64,000 nucleotides of DNA. It comes from Arthrobacter terrae (GTDB lineage: Bacteria > Actinomycetota > Actinomycetes > Actinomycetales > Micrococcaceae). The notes below the pieces were generated by a model. That model was not told the origin of the DNA, made no database searches, and saw only the letters and a list, made by a program, of their open reading frames with translations. Every line of letters starts with the position of its first letter. The first letter of the stretch is position 1. This document shows positions 34,557 through 42,621 of the stretch, piece by piece. Location of the stretch: contig NZ_JADNYM010000012.1 of NCBI RefSeq assembly GCF_015708085.1, forward strand, positions 1 through 64,000, given 5' to 3'. The translations under genes were made by a program, and so were the position numbers.

Positions 34557-36836
34557 ATGGAACTAAATATCGATGAAGTGAGGATCCGCGTGAAAAAGGA
34601 CTGGAACCCGAAGCGCTGGCTGCGAGTCCTGCTGCCGGTGGTGCTCATCGTCCTCTGGCTCGGAGCCGCTGCCTTTGGCGGTCCCACGTTCGGCAAGCTC
34701 TCCTCCGTCTCCAGCAACGACCAGGCAAGCTTCCTGCCGGCCAGCGCTGAGTCCACCAAGGCCCTGGATGCCCAGCAGCAGTTCCTGGATTCCAGCAGCA
34801 TTCCCGCGATAGTGCTGTTGACCTCGGACACGGAACTTCCGCCGGCAAAGCTCGCGGACTTTGCCACGCTGACCCCGAAGATGGCGGCCGTCGCAGGCGT
34901 TGAGCAGCCGACGGCGCCGGCCACAGCCAGTATTGCGGGCCCGATTCCGTCGGCGGACAAAAAAGCGGTGGAGTTCATTGTCCCGGTGGCCGATACAGAG
35001 AATGTGCAGACCGTAATTGCCGACCTGCGGCAGGTGCTGGCGGATAATCTCCCGCCGGGAACGACCGCCTATGTGACCGGGCCTGCGGGCCTGACCGCGG
35101 ATCTGGTCAATGCCTTCGGCGGTATTGACGGTGTGCTGCTGCTGGTGGCGCTGATTGCTGTCTTCGTTATTCTGCTGGCCGTCTACCGGTCCTTGGTGTT
35201 GCCTGTTCTGGTTCTCCTGACATCTGTTTTTGCGCTGACGGCGGCCATTTTGCTGGTTTATGCTTTTGCAAGCTGGGGTTGGATAAAGCTCAGCGGGCAG
35301 AGTCAGGGGATTCTGAGCATTCTGGTGATCGGCGCCTCCACCGATTATTCACTGCTGTTGGTGTCGCGTTTCCGGGAAGCGCTCCATGAGGTCGGCCCCC
35401 GATGGGCAGCCTTGGGGCGTGCCCTGCGCGCGGTATGGGAACCGATTCTGGCCTCCGGAACCACCGTGATCATTGCCCTTTTGTGCCTGCTGGTGTCGGA
35501 TCTGAACTCCAACCGGAGCCTGGGCCCGATTGCCGCTATCGGCATAGTTTTTGCACTGCTCTCTTCCCTAACGCTATTGCCGGCTTTGCTGGCGGTCTTT
35601 GGTCGGGTGGCGTTCTGGCCGTTTCTGCCCAAGGTTGACGGTGGCCAGCACGCTGGGCAGCGTCAGAGCAGCGATGCCCGGACCGGTTTGGAGGGGATCA
35701 GCGGGCTGTGGAAGCGAGTAGGCTCAATGATCGGGCGCCGTCCGCGGGTGACGTGGGTTACCGCTTTGATTTTATTGCTGGCGGCAAGTGCGGGCGCACT
35801 GCAGCTGAATGCGAGCGGCGTCTCGCAGTCTGATGTCATCTTGACCAAGAGCGACGCTGTCGACGGACAAAAGGCTCTGGGCCAGCATTTTGACGGCGGC
35901 AGCGGCAGCCCGGTGGTGATCATCGCGGACCAAGGGAAGAAGGATACCGTGCTTGCCGCCGTCGCCGGTCAGGACGGTATCTCCGGTGCCACCGTTTATA
36001 CCGGCAGTAAACGACCGGCGGCCGCGGACGAGGCCGGGCCTGCCATCGTCAAAGACGGAAAGGTATTAATCAATGCGACCCTTAGGGCGCAGCCGGAATC
36101 TCCGGCCGCGGAGCAGGTGGTGCGCGATCTGCGCCGATCGCTCCCGCCGCTGGATTCGGGCGTGCTGGTGGGTGGAGTTACGGCCATAGCGCTGGACACC
36201 AACAACACCGCGCAAAGCGACCTGGTCAAGATCATTCCACTCGTGCTGGTGGTGATTTTGCTGATTTTGATGTTGCTGTTGCGCTCCATCGTTGCCCCGC
36301 TGCTGCTGATCGGCAGCGTGATGCTTTCCTACCTTTCGGCGCTGGGCGTCTCCGCACTGGTCTTCAACCACGTTTTCCACTTCCCCGGAGCCGACGCTGC
36401 AGTTCCGCTGTTCGGGTTTGTCTTCCTGGTGGCACTGGGTGTGGATTACAACATTTTCCTGATGACCCGGGTGCGTGAGGAATCGCTGGTGCTGGGCACC
36501 CGGCCCGGAATCCTGCGCGGGCTGGGCGTGACCGGAGGGGTCATAACCTCCGCGGGCGTCGTGCTGGCGGCCACATTCGCAGCACTGGGCGTCATTCCCA
36601 TCCTGTTCCTGGTCCAAATCGCCTTTATCGTGGCCTTCGGGGTCCTGCTCGATACCGTGGTAGTCCGCTCGCTGCTGGTCCCGGCGCTGGCCTACGACCT
36701 GGGCCCCGTCATCTGGTGGCCCTCGAAGCTCAGTAGAGCCGGGCGTCAGCACGGTCGGCGTGCGGCCGGCACACCTCCGGCGGCGGTAACGTCCACGCCT
36801 GCCCCGGCGGCCCCTGCCCCGGTCCGGCCCAACTAA
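34557..36836 (+). CDS. MMPL family RND-type exporter
   Basis: A 759-residue inner-membrane transporter with the MMPL duplication: each half has one N-terminal membrane segment (VLLPVVLIVLWLGAAAFGG; VTWVTALILLLAASAGALQL), an external loop of about 170 residues and a block of five membrane segments. Motifs SILVIGASTDYSLLLVSRFR and FVFLVALGVDYNIFLMTRVR contain the paired Asp-Tyr residues of the proton relay. Likely exports lipids or drugs using the proton gradient. ATG 34557 follows GAGAGAAG; the frame is open from 34470 but that region is promoter. The C terminus is an Ala/Pro-rich tail. Regulated probably by the divergent MarR protein. Confidence 0.9.
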   Translation: MELNIDEVRIRVKKDWNPKRWLRVLLPVVLIVLWLGAAAFGGPTFGKLSSVSSNDQASFLPASAESTKALDAQQQFLDSSSIPAIVLLTSDTELPPAKLADFATLTPKMAAVAGVEQPTAPATASIAGPIPSADKKAVEFIVPVADTENVQTVIADLRQVLADNLPPGTTAYVTGPAGLTADLVNAFGGIDGVLLLVALIAVFVILLAVYRSLVLPVLVLLTSVFALTAAILLVYAFASWGWIKLSGQSQGILSILVIGASTDYSLLLVSRFREALHEVGPRWAALGRALRAVWEPILASGTTVIIALLCLLVSDLNSNRSLGPIAAIGIVFALLSSLTLLPALLAVFGRVAFWPFLPKVDGGQHAGQRQSSDARTGLEGISGLWKRVGSMIGRRPRVTWVTALILLLAASAGALQLNASGVSQSDVILTKSDAVDGQKALGQHFDGGSGSPVVIIADQGKKDTVLAAVAGQDGISGATVYTGSKRPAAADEAGPAIVKDGKVLINATLRAQPESPAAEQVVRDLRRSLPPLDSGVLVGGVTAIALDTNNTAQSDLVKIIPLVLVVILLILMLLLRSIVAPLLLIGSVMLSYLSALGVSALVFNHVFHFPGADAAVPLFGFVFLVALGVDYNIFLMTRVREESLVLGTRPGILRGLGVTGGVITSAGVVLAATFAALGVIPILFLVQIAFIVAFGVLLDTVVVRSLLVPALAYDLGPVIWWPSKLSRAGRQHGRRAAGTPPAAVTSTPAPAAPAPVRPN

Positions 36837-36890
36837 GTAGCAGCACCTGCATGCAAAACGCGTTATGAATGCATGTGCTGCTACTCAGTT
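36831..36890. repeat. Palindromic intergenic element, copy 1 (probable bidirectional terminator)
   Basis: Left arm AACTAAGTAGCAGCACCTG pairs with right arm ATGTGCTGCTACTCAGTT (two mismatches) around a loop containing AAAACGCGTTATGA. It spans exactly the gap between two convergent genes and overlaps both stop codons (36834-36836 and 36885-36887). A related element lies at 57553-57618. Confidence 0.85.
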
Positions 36891-37433
36891 GGCGGGGGTC
36901 TGGGCCATCTTGGTCTGGATCGTCTTGGCTTCGGTTTGGATTGCGGCGCCGTAGCCGCCGTTCAGGGCGGTGTCCTTGATCTTTACGGCATCGGCGTCCC
37001 GTTCTGCCGCGGGAGCAGCTTCCAGGGCTTTGAGGTCTGTTTGGAGGTTGGCCGGCAGTTTCGCAAATGCCTTGGGATGGTGGATGAGCCCATAAGCCGC
37101 CACATGTGCCGTGTCACCGAAGCCCGTCTTGGCGCGGAGGTCGATCCGCAGTTCCTCGCGCACGGTGGCGTGGACGTGTGAAGTGCGGTTTTGCTGGGCG
37201 TGGCCTGCGGCGGCAGTGGTGGAACCAGGAGAGGGCGCGGAGGCAGCGCTGGTGGGCGTGGCTGCCGATGGGGTGGCATCCGCTGCGGAAGCTGCGCTCA
37301 CACCGAAGAGTCCGGCCGCGAGTAGGGACGCTCCGGCAGCAGCGGCGGCGACCCGGCGCCGGCCGGTCCGTTTCTGCGGCGGTCGGACGGCCGGTGCGCC
37401 GGTCCAGGGGGGGATTTCTGAATTGTTGTTCAT
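36885..37433 (-). CDS. Secreted protein of unknown function
   Basis: A 182-residue protein. Residues 20-50 are an export signal: KRTGRRRVAAAAAGASLLAA followed by GLFGVSAASAADA, with a likely signal peptidase I cut after ASA; the twin/triple Arg before the hydrophobic stretch leaves the Tat route possible. An Ala/Ser/Thr/Pro linker follows, then a 100-residue helical domain, VREELRIDLRAKTGFGDTAH to LNGGYGAAIQTEAKTIQTKM. I do not recognise the family. It converges on the MMPL gene and is divergent from the two-component system 140-150 bp away. Confidence 0.7.
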   Translation of the reverse strand: MNNNSEIPPWTGAPAVRPPQKRTGRRRVAAAAAGASLLAAGLFGVSAASAADATPSAATPTSAASAPSPGSTTAAAGHAQQNRTSHVHATVREELRIDLRAKTGFGDTAHVAAYGLIHHPKAFAKLPANLQTDLKALEAAPAAERDADAVKIKDTALNGGYGAAIQTEAKTIQTKMAQTPAN

Positions 37434-37522
37434 AATGGCTCCTTCGAACCGGCATCCGGGCGTTCCAGAAATGCCGCTGCTCCAACTATGGCGCGGTTAT
37501 ATGCGGGAAACGTCAAGGCAAT

Positions 37523-37538
37523 GTAAGAGCGAGGTAAA
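37523..37538 (+). promoter_or_regulatory. Possible OmpR-type direct repeat ahead of the two-component genes
   Basis: GTAAG at 37523 and GTAAA at 37534 repeat at an 11-bp spacing (one helical turn), the spacing favoured by OmpR-family dimers. Evidence is thin. Confidence 0.25.
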
Positions 37539-37589
37539 GAATCTCCGGGGGGTGCGTCCTTCGCGGCGGCTTAGCGGTTGAATGGAGAC

Positions 37590-38363
37590 ATGGACAATGC
37601 CGCGGGCCCGGAGGAGGCGTCGGCCCGCGGGCTGGTGCTGATCGTCGAGGACGAGCAGGCGATCGCGGATGTGCAGCGGCTGTACCTCAGTGGGGCCGGG
37701 TTCGGCGTGCATGTGGAGACGACAGGGGAAGCCGGCCTGCAGCAGATCCGCCGACTGCGTCCGGTAGCGGCAATCGTCGACATCGGCCTCACGGGTGGCC
37801 GAAGCGTCGGAACCGGGGAGGTAACAGGACCCCGCGCAGCCGGTGTCTCCACGATGGATGGGATCGAGTTATGCCGCCGGCTGCGCGCCGCGGGCGATTG
37901 GACACCGTTAATTTTTGTGACCGCCCGGGACGAGGAGGTCGATAAGATTCTGGCGTTGGAACTCGGCGCCGATGATTACCTGACCAAGCCGTTTTCGCCC
38001 CGGGAACTTGTTGCCCGTCTCAAGGGTGTGTTGCGGCGCGCGGCGGGACCGGCAAACAGCGAGCTAATCCAGGTCGGCGCGGTGACCATGGATACCGGGC
38101 ACCGCAGTGTTAGCGCAGCGGGAATCCCCGTAGAGCTGACGGCCAGGGAGTTCGACGTCTTGGCCTATCTGCTGACCAGCCCGGACCGGGTCTACACCCG
38201 TGAACAACTGCTTTCGGCGGTATGGGGTCAGGCGAGCTACAGCGCCGGCCGCACGGTTGATGTGCACATTGCACAGGTCCGGGCCAAGCTCGGTGCGGCC
38301 AGCCCGATCCGTACCTTGCGCGGAGTTGGCTACACGGCCAGTGGGGAACGGCGGACGCAATGA
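37590..38363 (+). CDS. OmpR-family response regulator with receiver-loop insertion
   Basis: A 257-residue response regulator. Receiver: VLIVEDEQAIADVQRLYL with the acidic pocket, phospho-acceptor Asp64 in AAIVDIGL, Thr in IFVTARDEE and Lys in DDYLTKPFSPREL. DNA-binding winged helix at about 165-250: ELTAREFDVLAYLLTSPDRV, VYTREQLLSAVWGQ and VDVHIAQVRAKLG. Unusual: between Asp64 and the conserved MDGIELCRRLR there is an extra stretch of about 19 residues (70-88, GRSVGTGEVTGPRAAGVST) where most receivers have P-G-M. ATG 37590 is chosen; TTG 37578 is also in frame, and no ribosome site decides between them. Its stop overlaps the kinase start (ATGA). Confidence 0.85.
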   Translation: MDNAAGPEEASARGLVLIVEDEQAIADVQRLYLSGAGFGVHVETTGEAGLQQIRRLRPVAAIVDIGLTGGRSVGTGEVTGPRAAGVSTMDGIELCRRLRAAGDWTPLIFVTARDEEVDKILALELGADDYLTKPFSPRELVARLKGVLRRAAGPANSELIQVGAVTMDTGHRSVSAAGIPVELTAREFDVLAYLLTSPDRVYTREQLLSAVWGQASYSAGRTVDVHIAQVRAKLGAASPIRTLRGVGYTASGERRTQ

Positions 38364-39802
38364 TGGCCTGGCTGCGCTCGTTGGCGGGACGCATCACCCT
38401 AGTGACCGCCGCCGTCGCCGTTGTGACAGTGCTGGTGACGGGGATGGTGGGGTTCCCGCTGATCCGTGCCGCCGCCGTCGGGCAGGCAAGGTTGGAACTG
38501 TCGCGTGACGCTGACGCGTTTGCGGCCGCACCGGCGGCGTCGCAGGCGCTGGATCTGCGCGAACGCCACCTCTTGGGACCTGCAAATTACGATGTCTCCT
38601 CGATCAGTGCCGATGGCGTCGTCAGCGGACCCGCACGCGCACTGCTCAGCACCGCCGAGGTCGCGCGTGTGCTTTCCGGGGCGGGCCTTTCGCGGACGGC
38701 CACGACGGATTCGGGCGCACTGTTACTTCAGGCCCGTGCCCTCAAACATGGCGGGGGCCTGGTGCTGACCCGCTCGCTGGCCGACGTCAATGCCGCGTCC
38801 GCGCTGGTGTTCCAGCGCACTCTGCTGGCGCTTGCAGCAGGCCTGCTGATTGCCGTGGCGGCCGGCACGCTGTTGGCCCGCAGACTGTCCCGTCCACTGG
38901 TCAGGACGGCGGCCGCGGCCCGCCGGATGGCTGGCGGCGAACGCGCGGTGCAGCTTGATCCCTCCGGCGTTACCGAGGTACGGGCGGTTGGTGAAGCGGT
39001 CAATAGGCTGGACCACGCGCTGGTGGCCAGTGAGGCCCGGCAACGCGAATTCCTGCTCTCGATTTCGCACGAGATCCGGACGCCGCTGACAGCTATGCGC
39101 GGGTACGCCGAAGCCTTGGAGGACGGTTTAGTGCCGGCGCCGGAGGTCGCTGCTGTAGGACGCACGCTGGCGGCGGAAACAGACCGGCTGGATGCTTTCG
39201 TCAAAGACTTGCTGGAGCTGGCCAGGCTGGAAGCGGACGATTTTGCGGTGGAGGAAAGGCCGGTGGACGTGGCGTTGGTGCTGCAGCAGGTGCAGCAGGC
39301 TTGGTATGCACGCGCGGAACAAAGTTCAGTTCGGCTCCAGCTGACGCTGCCGCATCCGGCCGGCTCGGGTCCTGACCCGGCCCTTGTGGTGCTGACGGAT
39401 GCTCAGCGGCTTCGACAGATCCTGGACGGACTGGTGGAAAACGCACTGCGGGTTTCTCCGGCCGACGGCCTGCTGCTCCTGGCGGCCCGGCTAGAGCATC
39501 ACGACGGGTGGGGCGAAGCGGTGGCGATCGATGTTCGGGACAGTGGGCCGGGGCTGAGCGCCGAGGACGCCGCCGTCGCCTTTGACCGCGGCGTGCTCTA
39601 CCGTCGCTACGCGGGCCAGCGACCAGTGGGCAGCGGGCTGGGCCTGTCCATCGCGGCACGACTCGCCGATCGGCTCGGTGCACGGCTTACGGTTGAGGCT
39701 CCGGAGGACGACGACGGCGAAGACAGTTCCGGTGGTCCGCTTGGCCGGGCGCCCGATGCGCCCGTTGGGGCACGCTTCTGTATTCGTCTGTTGCGGGCTT
39801 AG
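38360..39802 (+). CDS. Membrane sensor histidine kinase
   Basis: A 480-residue kinase with two membrane segments (about residues 13-37 and 150-175) bracketing a 115-residue extracytoplasmic sensor, then HAMP (RLSRPLVRTAAAARRMAGGE), the phospho-acceptor His in LLSISHEIRTPLTAMRGYAE, and the ATPase boxes: N box LDGLVENALRVS, G1 VRDSGPGLS and G2 GSGLGLSIAARLADRLGARL. It should phosphorylate the response regulator encoded just upstream with a 4-bp overlap. The sensor domain has no motif I recognise, so the stimulus is unknown. The last 40 residues carry an acidic insertion EDDDGEDSSGG. Confidence 0.9.
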   Translation: MMAWLRSLAGRITLVTAAVAVVTVLVTGMVGFPLIRAAAVGQARLELSRDADAFAAAPAASQALDLRERHLLGPANYDVSSISADGVVSGPARALLSTAEVARVLSGAGLSRTATTDSGALLLQARALKHGGGLVLTRSLADVNAASALVFQRTLLALAAGLLIAVAAGTLLARRLSRPLVRTAAAARRMAGGERAVQLDPSGVTEVRAVGEAVNRLDHALVASEARQREFLLSISHEIRTPLTAMRGYAEALEDGLVPAPEVAAVGRTLAAETDRLDAFVKDLLELARLEADDFAVEERPVDVALVLQQVQQAWYARAEQSSVRLQLTLPHPAGSGPDPALVVLTDAQRLRQILDGLVENALRVSPADGLLLLAARLEHHDGWGEAVAIDVRDSGPGLSAEDAAVAFDRGVLYRRYAGQRPVGSGLGLSIAARLADRLGARLTVEAPEDDDGEDSSGGPLGRAPDAPVGARFCIRLLRA

Positions 39803-39891
39803 CGCCGTTTCGCTCAATTGTTCACGTGCAGGTGTTGTTCCATCCGGGCTCGTCCGCTGATACGTTGGCGGAACCAGAGGAAGGGACGTCA

Positions 39892-40224
39892 ATGGACGAT
39901 CACAAAGAAGACCGGGAGCCTGCGGCGGGAGATCCCGCCGGGCTGTCAAAGTCCGCAGAATCGGCAGATTCGGCAGATTCGGCAGATTCGACAGAGCAGA
40001 CAGAGCATACAGAGCAGACAGAGCATACAGAGCAGGAGGCCAATGACAATCCGCTGGCCCGCATTGATGCGGACAGCGATGTGGTGGCGGACGCGGCAGC
40101 CGCTAAGGGCGGGGTTAATGACCCCGCCGATGACCCGTTGTGGAATCCCGCCTTGGAACCGCAGGATCCGCAGGCGCGCAAGAGCACTAAGAAGCAGGAA
40201 GAGCAGGAATCGAAGGAGAGCTAG
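39892..40224 (+). CDS. Acidic low-complexity small protein
   Basis: A 110-residue, very hydrophilic protein without a recognised domain. Residues 20-48 are short repeats (SADSADSAD, then TEQTEHTEQTEHTEQ), encoded by 9- and 18-bp tandem repeats at about 39950-40040. The C-terminal part, DDPLWNPALEPQDPQ followed by a Lys/Glu-rich tail, may be the conserved part. GAGGAAGGG lies 6-9 bases ahead of ATG 39892, a good ribosome site, which supports it being translated. Function unknown. Confidence 0.6.
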   Translation: MDDHKEDREPAAGDPAGLSKSAESADSADSADSTEQTEHTEQTEHTEQEANDNPLARIDADSDVVADAAAAKGGVNDPADDPLWNPALEPQDPQARKSTKKQEEQESKES

Positions 40225-40236
40225 AGGGCAGGAGAG

Positions 40237-40857
40237 CTAGTGCTCCCGCCAGCAGCCCAGGATTGCTGTCGCAATTTCGAAGGATAACTCGGTTCGCGAC
40301 ACGCTGTGCGGTCCTACCGTCTCGGTCAGGGCGCTTGCGTCCACCTGCAGCGTCATATTGTCTTTGGTGAAAACTACATTGCCGTCGGCGGTCTTGTAGG
40401 CAGGAAGGCCCAGGTTGGCCAGTCCGTCGATGGATTCGGTGCTGCCAAGTTTGAGCTGCAGTGCGTCAAAATACGCCCGTGCGGATGTTGGATCGTCGGA
40501 TTCCTTCACGGACAGGACCAATTTTCCGGCCGGCAGCGTGTAGGTGCACGTGTACAGCTTGTCTGCCCAGCTGTCCGCACTTTCCGGCGGTCCAGGCAGT
40601 GCCAGACTCGACGTAAGGTTGGTCTTGGTCTCGTCCCCGCAGATCATTTTTGCGGCGTCGGACGGTGCGTTCCCGGCCACTGGTTGCGCGGGCGTGGCGG
40701 ACTCGGCAGCGGACGGGTGGGCCACGCTGGAGCCGGAACTGGAGCCGGAAGCCGTGACGTTGGCAGAGGACCCCGACCCCTCGGCTGGCCCGCCGCAGGC
40801 GGCCATAAGGACCAGCGTGGCACCGGCCAAGGCCAGAGTTGCGCTTCGACGGATCAT
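40237..40857 (-). CDS. Putative lipoprotein
   Basis: A 206-residue exported protein. The N terminus is a lipoprotein signal with lipobox LMAAC (Cys21), followed by a Gly/Ser-rich linker and a domain of about 135 residues with two or three cysteines (MICGDETKTNLTSSLALP, KLYTCTYTLPAGKLVLSV, ending TAILGCW). Similar small lipoproteins of unknown function are common in Arthrobacter-type genomes. It is third in a minus-strand group after the CHRD protein and sortase, 44 bp from the latter, so all three may act at the cell surface. Confidence 0.75.
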   Translation of the reverse strand: MIRRSATLALAGATLVLMAACGGPAEGSGSSANVTASGSSSGSSVAHPSAAESATPAQPVAGNAPSDAAKMICGDETKTNLTSSLALPGPPESADSWADKLYTCTYTLPAGKLVLSVKESDDPTSARAYFDALQLKLGSTESIDGLANLGLPAYKTADGNVVFTKDNMTLQVDASALTETVGPHSVSRTELSFEIATAILGCWREH

Positions 40858-40901
40858 CTAACTCTTCCCCTCATTATGTACGGGTATTGGCAGCATTGGT
40901 C

Positions 40902-41612
40902 TCAGGCCGGGTGGCTGGAAACCAGGTGACCATAAACGACGGTGTTGTCGTCATAAAGGTTCGTCGCGGGGTTGTAGCCGCCGCAGGTAATCAGCCGGAT
41001 CTCCGCACGGTCCGTATTTCCGTAAACCGCCAGCGTCGGGAACTGGTCCTTCTTGAAAACCTGTGACCGGTCAACCGCGAAAACGGCGACCACACCGTCG
41101 GAACGGGTTACCGAAAATTGCTGCCCCGGCGTCATCTCGTGCAATTTGTAAAAGACGCCGATGTTGGTCAGGGTCGAATTAACGTGTCCCAGGATCACGG
41201 ACGGACCGAGTTCCCCGGGTGTCGGAGAGTACTTGTACCAGCCTGCCGGGGAGCCCGGCTCACCCGGCGGCACTTCGGCGGTTCCATCCGCAGCCTTTCC
41301 GAGTTGCAGCAATTGGGACTGAACGCCGATGCCGGGAATGTCCAGGCTGACTGGTATTGAGTCCGGCAGAATGGGGCCAACCGTGACCGGCGCGGGTGCG
41401 GCAGCGGCAGCGGCAGCGGGTGCTGCAGCAGGTGCCGGGCTCGTGGTTGCAGCGGCCGACGGCGCCGAAGGTGACGGTGCTGGAGCGGAAGAGACAGCGG
41501 CTGGAGCGGACTGCGCCGCGGGCCCGGAAGTCGTACCGCAGCCGGTCAGAAGGATGAGGGCGACCGCCGCGGACGCAATGAAGCGTCCGCGGCGGCTGGT
41601 GTTGTTGTTCAT
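40902..41612 (-). CDS. Class F sortase
   Basis: A 236-residue cell-surface transpeptidase. An N-terminal signal with lipobox-like LLTGC suggests lipid anchoring, unusual compared with the membrane-helix anchor of most sortases. An Ala/Pro linker leads to the sortase barrel with catalytic His in SVILGHVNSTLTNIGVFYKL and catalytic Cys in RLITCGGYNP; the Arg expected after the Cys is not in its class A position, as in class F. The neighbouring CHRD-domain gene, 16 bp upstream on the same strand, is the obvious candidate substrate. Confidence 0.88.
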   Translation of the reverse strand: MNNNTSRRGRFIASAAVALILLTGCGTTSGPAAQSAPAAVSSAPAPSPSAPSAAATTSPAPAAAPAAAAAAAPAPVTVGPILPDSIPVSLDIPGIGVQSQLLQLGKAADGTAEVPPGEPGSPAGWYKYSPTPGELGPSVILGHVNSTLTNIGVFYKLHEMTPGQQFSVTRSDGVVAVFAVDRSQVFKKDQFPTLAVYGNTDRAEIRLITCGGYNPATNLYDDNTVVYGHLVSSHPA

Positions 41613-41628
41613 GGGAAGGAAGTTTTCC

Positions 41629-42432
41629 CTAGCCCTTGGAGCTCTTGGTGGACATCCGGCGGCCCACCATTACGGCGCCTCCGGCGGCCAGAACAAGAGC
41701 ACCACCGGCAGCAAGCATCCCTGCATCAGGACCTGCAGTGGTGCTGCTGTGCGAAACCGCCTGAGTCACGCCGGTTCCCGGCGCACCGCCGGGCATGCTG
41801 GCCATCTGGGAAACGGCAAGCGTCCCGCACAGGGCAGGCGACGTTGCCGCCAACGGCAGGGACGGAACCAGATCGCTCGGTGCGGCCTGAGCCGCAGCCG
41901 AAAGGGTTGCCGGATCAAGACCATGAACGACGACGACGCCGGTCCCGGCCTTCAGCGAGGCAATCGTGTCGGCGTTCATGGTGAACGTGCGCTGGTAGGT
42001 GTAATCGGAGCCCATGCCCGCCAATGTCAGGTCTGTGCCGGCCGCCGGGCTGGTATCGCCGCTGGTGGACAACGTGGTGCCGATCCCGCCGTAGGCGGGT
42101 CCGCCTTCGGTGGTGCTGATGACGCCGTCTCCATTGGTGTCAGCAGCGGGAGCCGGGCACATGCCCTGCCCGCCGATGTGGATGTGCTGGACATGTGGGT
42201 AAGGCTTCCCGCTGAAGGACGCAGCGAGTCCGCTGACGTTCTCCGTTACGGTTGCCTGGTCCCCGGTGAGGCTGATCATGACAGTACCGCTTGCGTTACT
42301 GCCGTTCAGCGCTCCCAGCGTGGTCTGGTACGAGGTTGTGCCCGTATCAGCGGCGAGTGCCGGGCTGCCGGAAAGGGCCATTGCGCCCAGAGCCAGCGCC
42401 GGAACAATCAGGAATGCAGATTTCTTATTCAT
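41629..42432 (-). CDS. Secreted CHRD-like surface protein
   Basis: A 267-residue protein with a classic signal peptide (KSAFLIVPALALGAMALSG, cut near ALA-AD), a CHRD-like domain of about 190 residues (GTVMISLTGDQATVTENVSG, YPHVQHIHIGGQGMCPAPAA, GTGVVVVHGLDP) and a C-terminal membrane segment with a short basic tail (MLAAGGALVLAAGGAVMVGR then RMSTKSSKG). The tail looks like a cell-wall sorting signal, but there is no LPxTG or LAxTG just before it; the nearest text is STTAGPDAG. It is paired with a class F sortase gene. AGAGGAT precedes the ATG. Confidence 0.8.
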   Translation of the reverse strand: MNKKSAFLIVPALALGAMALSGSPALAADTGTTSYQTTLGALNGSNASGTVMISLTGDQATVTENVSGLAASFSGKPYPHVQHIHIGGQGMCPAPAADTNGDGVISTTEGGPAYGGIGTTLSTSGDTSPAAGTDLTLAGMGSDYTYQRTFTMNADTIASLKAGTGVVVVHGLDPATLSAAAQAAPSDLVPSLPLAATSPALCGTLAVSQMASMPGGAPGTGVTQAVSHSSTTAGPDAGMLAAGGALVLAAGGAVMVGRRMSTKSSKG

Positions 42433-42554
42433 TTCAGTATCCTCTTCGTTCGCGGTGGCGGCCCGTTTGCGGGCGCGTCCATAGGAAGTTCGGAGTGATC
42501 TCTCTCACGGATGGGTTACGGATGGACTTTCTTTTTTTCTTTTCCCCGAATACC

Positions 42555-42595
42555 CCAAGAGAGGGCCCGGACAGTATGTCCGGGCCCTCTCTTGG
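42555..42595. terminator. 19-bp hairpin between CHRD and Dps genes
   Basis: A perfect 19-bp inverted repeat (42555-42573 with 42577-42595, loop GTA) of the GGGCCC-centred type lies after the Dps stop codon. The T-run lies to its left on the plus strand, so for minus-strand dps transcripts it lacks a U-tract, as is common in actinobacteria. Confidence 0.85.
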
Positions 42596-42621
42596 CCGTT
42601 CAACGTTCAACGTTGAAGCTG

